A DNA stretch of 64,000 nucleotides, taken from contig NZ_CANNDO010000008.1 in NCBI RefSeq assembly GCF_947503385.1, positions 84,336 through 148,335 of the forward strand, given 5' to 3'. The position numbers were made by a program, and so were the translations under genes. Each line of letters begins with the position of its first letter. Position 1 is the first letter of the stretch. This document shows positions 62,701 to 64,000 of the stretch, piece after piece. The DNA is from an uncultured Tateyamaria sp. (lineage in GTDB: Bacteria > Pseudomonadota > Alphaproteobacteria > Rhodobacterales > Rhodobacteraceae). The notes beneath the pieces are model-generated. The model made no database searches, had not been told where the DNA came from, and saw nothing but the letters and a program-made list of their open reading frames with translations.

Positions 62701-62802
62701 GGTCAGACCTTGCGGATTGCGTGGGCGGGGGGCGAAAGCACCGAACTTGCAGGGCCGTTTCGGCCCGGTATGCATTACCGGATTGTCCGAAACAGACCCT
62801 AA
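59764..62802 (+). CDS. Fusion of a multi-TM permease with FG-GAP/ASPIC repeats
   Basis: A 1012-residue protein. Residues about 10-365 form roughly nine TM helices with GTPLGVCVNCAAPIARGMYSAG, similar to permeases of the DUF318/ArsP/SO_0444 type. The rest (about 410-1010) is a periplasmic FG-GAP propeller with six Asp-rich Ca-like loops (DYDRDGDIDL, DVDNDGWLDL, DVDGDADLDM, DFDRDGHTDL, DFDNDGLQDV, DMDGDGDLDL) and an ASPIC/UnbV tail (GAVLTLTD, VHFGLG). I prefer ATG 59764; a GTG seven codons earlier is possible. The fusion is unusual and the substrate unknown. Confidence 0.8.
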   Translation: MGDALPNMSLVLPQNRIHFLLALTLIGGIAVLFWTGSRYPALDEKAMMSGAIQLEDSLSFEALVPLTPEMSLPQRMFWSTVNWIDTNKKGMTFGILFAAAFLTLTPYLRRRSFVGSLPNAALGMVIGTPLGVCVNCAAPIARGMYSAGLRAETTLAAMIASPTLNVVVLTMAFSILPFYIAAAKIALSVVMILVVVPLICRVLPQVELAEDQITCPLPAPVPGAGVGVPGALWAVLKSFAANLWYIVKMTVPLMLLAGALGAIVATLLPAELLTGLPFSLLVLVAVCVIGVFLPVPIAFDVVVTGALLAAGLAHGYVLALLFTLGTFSVYSFFIIWQSVGRRAAWLMGVAVVVLGLVGGLGAQRYYTWQSDRALKMLLGADRPAPLWSAQASTLDAVTVTETRLAPPSPASATVFERLEASAVGIDKPVEFTMRDMWPPFWEGRSLSSGDYDRDGDIDLAIASTEVGLYLYANDGGGQFTRVAVDIGPLADMPVFHAVLVDVDNDGWLDLMFATYLQGMYLLPNVQGRFDASALRPIANRADAPLAMALSFADVDGDADLDMAVGNWAAGWYRRIPGEESRNRLILNDNGQLSGKVFADMPGIPGETLSILFSDFDRDGHTDLIVGNDFDIPDYFYRGDGAGGLTMLTAQDGLIPHTTTTTMAVKTADLMNDGSPEIYLAQIAGRSSGVSDTLKMQPLRQYCDGIQDAQARTTCAENMGIKSWYRSGNSFDATYASRCQTLSGRQAEECRAMLVKDLAIQRRDPDVCALIPVNQPIPRAYCDLHFKPARQPTAAEIEVTHRQILRSNVLLEGPGPYDDTADRRGLDVGGWSWDTKIADFDNDGLQDVYIVNGTWVPNEVSPSNLFFHHQGSGFVEASGPFGLEDYLMTAAATRFDMDGDGDLDLITHPVNGPITLFRNGTQTQGVVFSLTDMVGNRDGVGAVLTLTDDAGVARSREVQLGGGFMSYDAPQVHFGLGDSIGQTLRIAWAGGESTELAGPFRPGMHYRIVRNRP

Positions 62803-62854
62803 CTCGACCTGTTAGAGCCTGTTTTTCTTCATCCATTGGGAAAAGCACAGGCGC

Positions 62855-63600
62855 TAAGGTCTTCCCCCAGTGAAATGGTCCTCCGCTATGGTTTAGGAAA
62901 ACGGAGGAAGACCATGGCAAACAAGCGCCCGAAGCCCGAAGAGATTGTCACGAAGTTACGGCAAGTTGAGGTCCTGACGGGGCAAGGAATGCCGCGTCTG
63001 GATGCGATCCGGCAGATCGGAGTGACTGAGCAAACTTTTGTTGTTGGAAGAAGAAATACCGCGGAATGGGCACGGATCAATGGAAGGAACTGAAACGGCT
63101 ACAGAAAGAAAACGAACGACTGAGAAAGGCCGTATCTGATCTAACTTTGGATAAGCTCATCCTGGCCGAAGCAGCAAAGGGAAACTTCTAAGCCCCGCTC
63201 GTCGCGTGCCTGCATTGAGCGTGTGCGTAGCGAACTGAATGTGTCGGAACGCCGCGCATGTCGCGTTCTGGGGCAACACCGATCCACGCAACGCAAAGTG
63301 CCCGTGGGCTGTGTCGATGAAGAACGATTGGTGGCCGATATGATCCAACTGACCCGGCAGTATGGCGGTTACGGCTATCGGCGGATCGCGGCACTACTGA
63401 GAGACGCTGGCTGGCATGTGAATGACAAGCGCGTGGAACGTTTACGGCTGCGAGAGGGGCTGAAGGTGCCAATGAAACAACCAAAGAAAGGGCGGCTCTG
63501 GCTCAATGATGGTCGTGCGTTCGGTTGCGGCCTGAACACCGTGATCATGTTTGGTCCTACGACATCGTGCATTGCCGTCTGTCTGACGTCAGCGCCTATG
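62855..63600 (+). pseudogene. Decayed IS3-family element (orfA and orfB remnants)
   Basis: orfA (62913-63191) starts MANKRPKPEEIVTKLRQVEV and after EQTF is out of frame; a downstream frame resumes the expected ENERLRKAVSDLTLDKLIL, indicating a one-base loss near 63052. orfB resumes with RSELNVSERRACRVLGQHRST but is shifted at about 63205 and again near 63517 (the sequence after WLNDG shows the expected RLRPEHRDHVWSYDIVHCRL only in another frame). It stops at about 63575, where similarity ends, so the 3' half is lost. Possible left end near 62855 (TAAGGTCTTCCCCC). Confidence 0.85.
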
Positions 63601-63665
63601 GGTCCAACTAGGTTGATTTGATAAGCGAGGGTGTGTTGCTCATCCTAACCACCAAGGAGTGGACG

Positions 63666-64000
63666 ATGAGAAAGACAACGAAGAGCCCTGGCGAGAAGAT
63701 CGTCAAAGATATTAAGCGCGCAACCCGCAAGCAAAATTCCAGCGAAGAGAAGATCAGGATCGTTCTGGATGGGCTGCGTGGTGAAGATAGCATCGCAGAG
63801 TTGTGCCGTCGCGAGGGCATCTCCCAGGGCCTTTACTACAAGTGGTCGAAAGATTTCATGGAAGCGGGCAAGAAGCGTCTGGCTGCCGATGAGTTCCAGC
63901 ACAAGACGACTGGGATCAACCAACTCTGGCAAACCGACTTCACCTATCTCAAAGTGATCGGCTGGGGCTGGTTCTATCTCAGCACAACCCGAGACGACGA
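63666..64000 (+). pseudogene. IS3-family transposase with internal deletion, cut by the window end
   Basis: An open frame of 111 codons to the window end. It begins like OrfA ([20 protein letters not shown], then a helix-turn-helix [22 protein letters not shown]), but after KKRLAADEF it jumps directly to the catalytic-core stretch of OrfB ([20 protein letters not shown]). A large in-frame deletion joined the two genes. It follows the truncated first IS3 and may be the element that replaced its 3' half. Confidence 0.85.

Noticed and set aside
60883..62775. A 630-codon minus-strand open frame
   Set aside because: Antisense to the permease-FG-GAP gene, with no protein-like motifs.
1..64000. CRISPR arrays, tRNA or rRNA genes, prophage
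   Set aside because: No regular spacer-repeat arrays, no cloverleaf-like or rRNA-like stretches, and no capsid, terminase or integrase genes were seen by eye.

Overview
The window looks like part of a GC-rich extrachromosomal replicon (large plasmid or chromid) of a marine Roseobacter-group alphaproteobacterium (Rhodobacteraceae). The evidence is a complete plasmid-type replication and partition locus in the middle (ParA, ParB, palindromic parS candidates, iterons and a Rep_3-family initiator), a Rhodobacteraceae-style intergenic stem-loop ending in GGAGTATTTT, and family-typical gene sets (DUF6494, DUF6505, DUF3305/DUF3306 beside formate dehydrogenase). I cannot exclude a plasmid integrated in a chromosome. 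No rRNA, tRNA or CRISPR array was recognised.

Left region (1-23803), C1 and redox metabolism. At the edge are a truncated NosR/NirI-like flavoprotein and a divergent ABC permease. One co-directional run on the minus strand then carries, in transcription order, DUF3305, DUF3306, a TorD-like chaperone, the formate dehydrogenase set (Tat peptide FdhX, catalytic FdhA, FeS FdhB, an FKBP isomerase, membrane cytochrome b FdhC), a WD40-cytochrome c fusion, a 41-residue membrane peptide, an NtrC-like response regulator lacking the GAFTGA loop, and pqqABCDE plus a VWA protein. Facing this run are a multi-cluster ferredoxin protein, a cytochrome c, an Mrp-type FeS carrier and accessory proteins (DUF6494, DUF4444, DUF6505), followed by a tungstate importer (tupABC). 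Together they look like a periplasmic, probably tungsten-dependent formate oxidation module next to PQQ biosynthesis.

Middle (23804-41149). The replication and partition locus is followed by an orphan sensor kinase and an acetate module: acs, adk (which would recycle the AMP made by Acs), DUF4212 plus a sodium:solute symporter, a CBS/DUF294 protein, a small membrane protein and a membrane-anchored exonuclease. A ParD/ParE-type toxin-antitoxin pair comes next, then an ISNCY-like insertion sequence that appears to enclose a small passenger gene.

Right region (41150-64000). A two-gene pYEATS plus two-TM (SLATT-like) module is the best candidate for an undescribed stress or conflict system. A near-complete type II secretion system follows (gspFEDC, gspMLKJIHG, gspO) with a TPR lipoprotein that might be its pilotin, then two Sel1-repeat proteins, two small secreted proteins, a glycosyltransferase-like and a sulfotransferase-like gene, and an unusual fusion of a multi-TM permease to FG-GAP/ASPIC repeats. 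The window ends in two decayed IS3-family elements.
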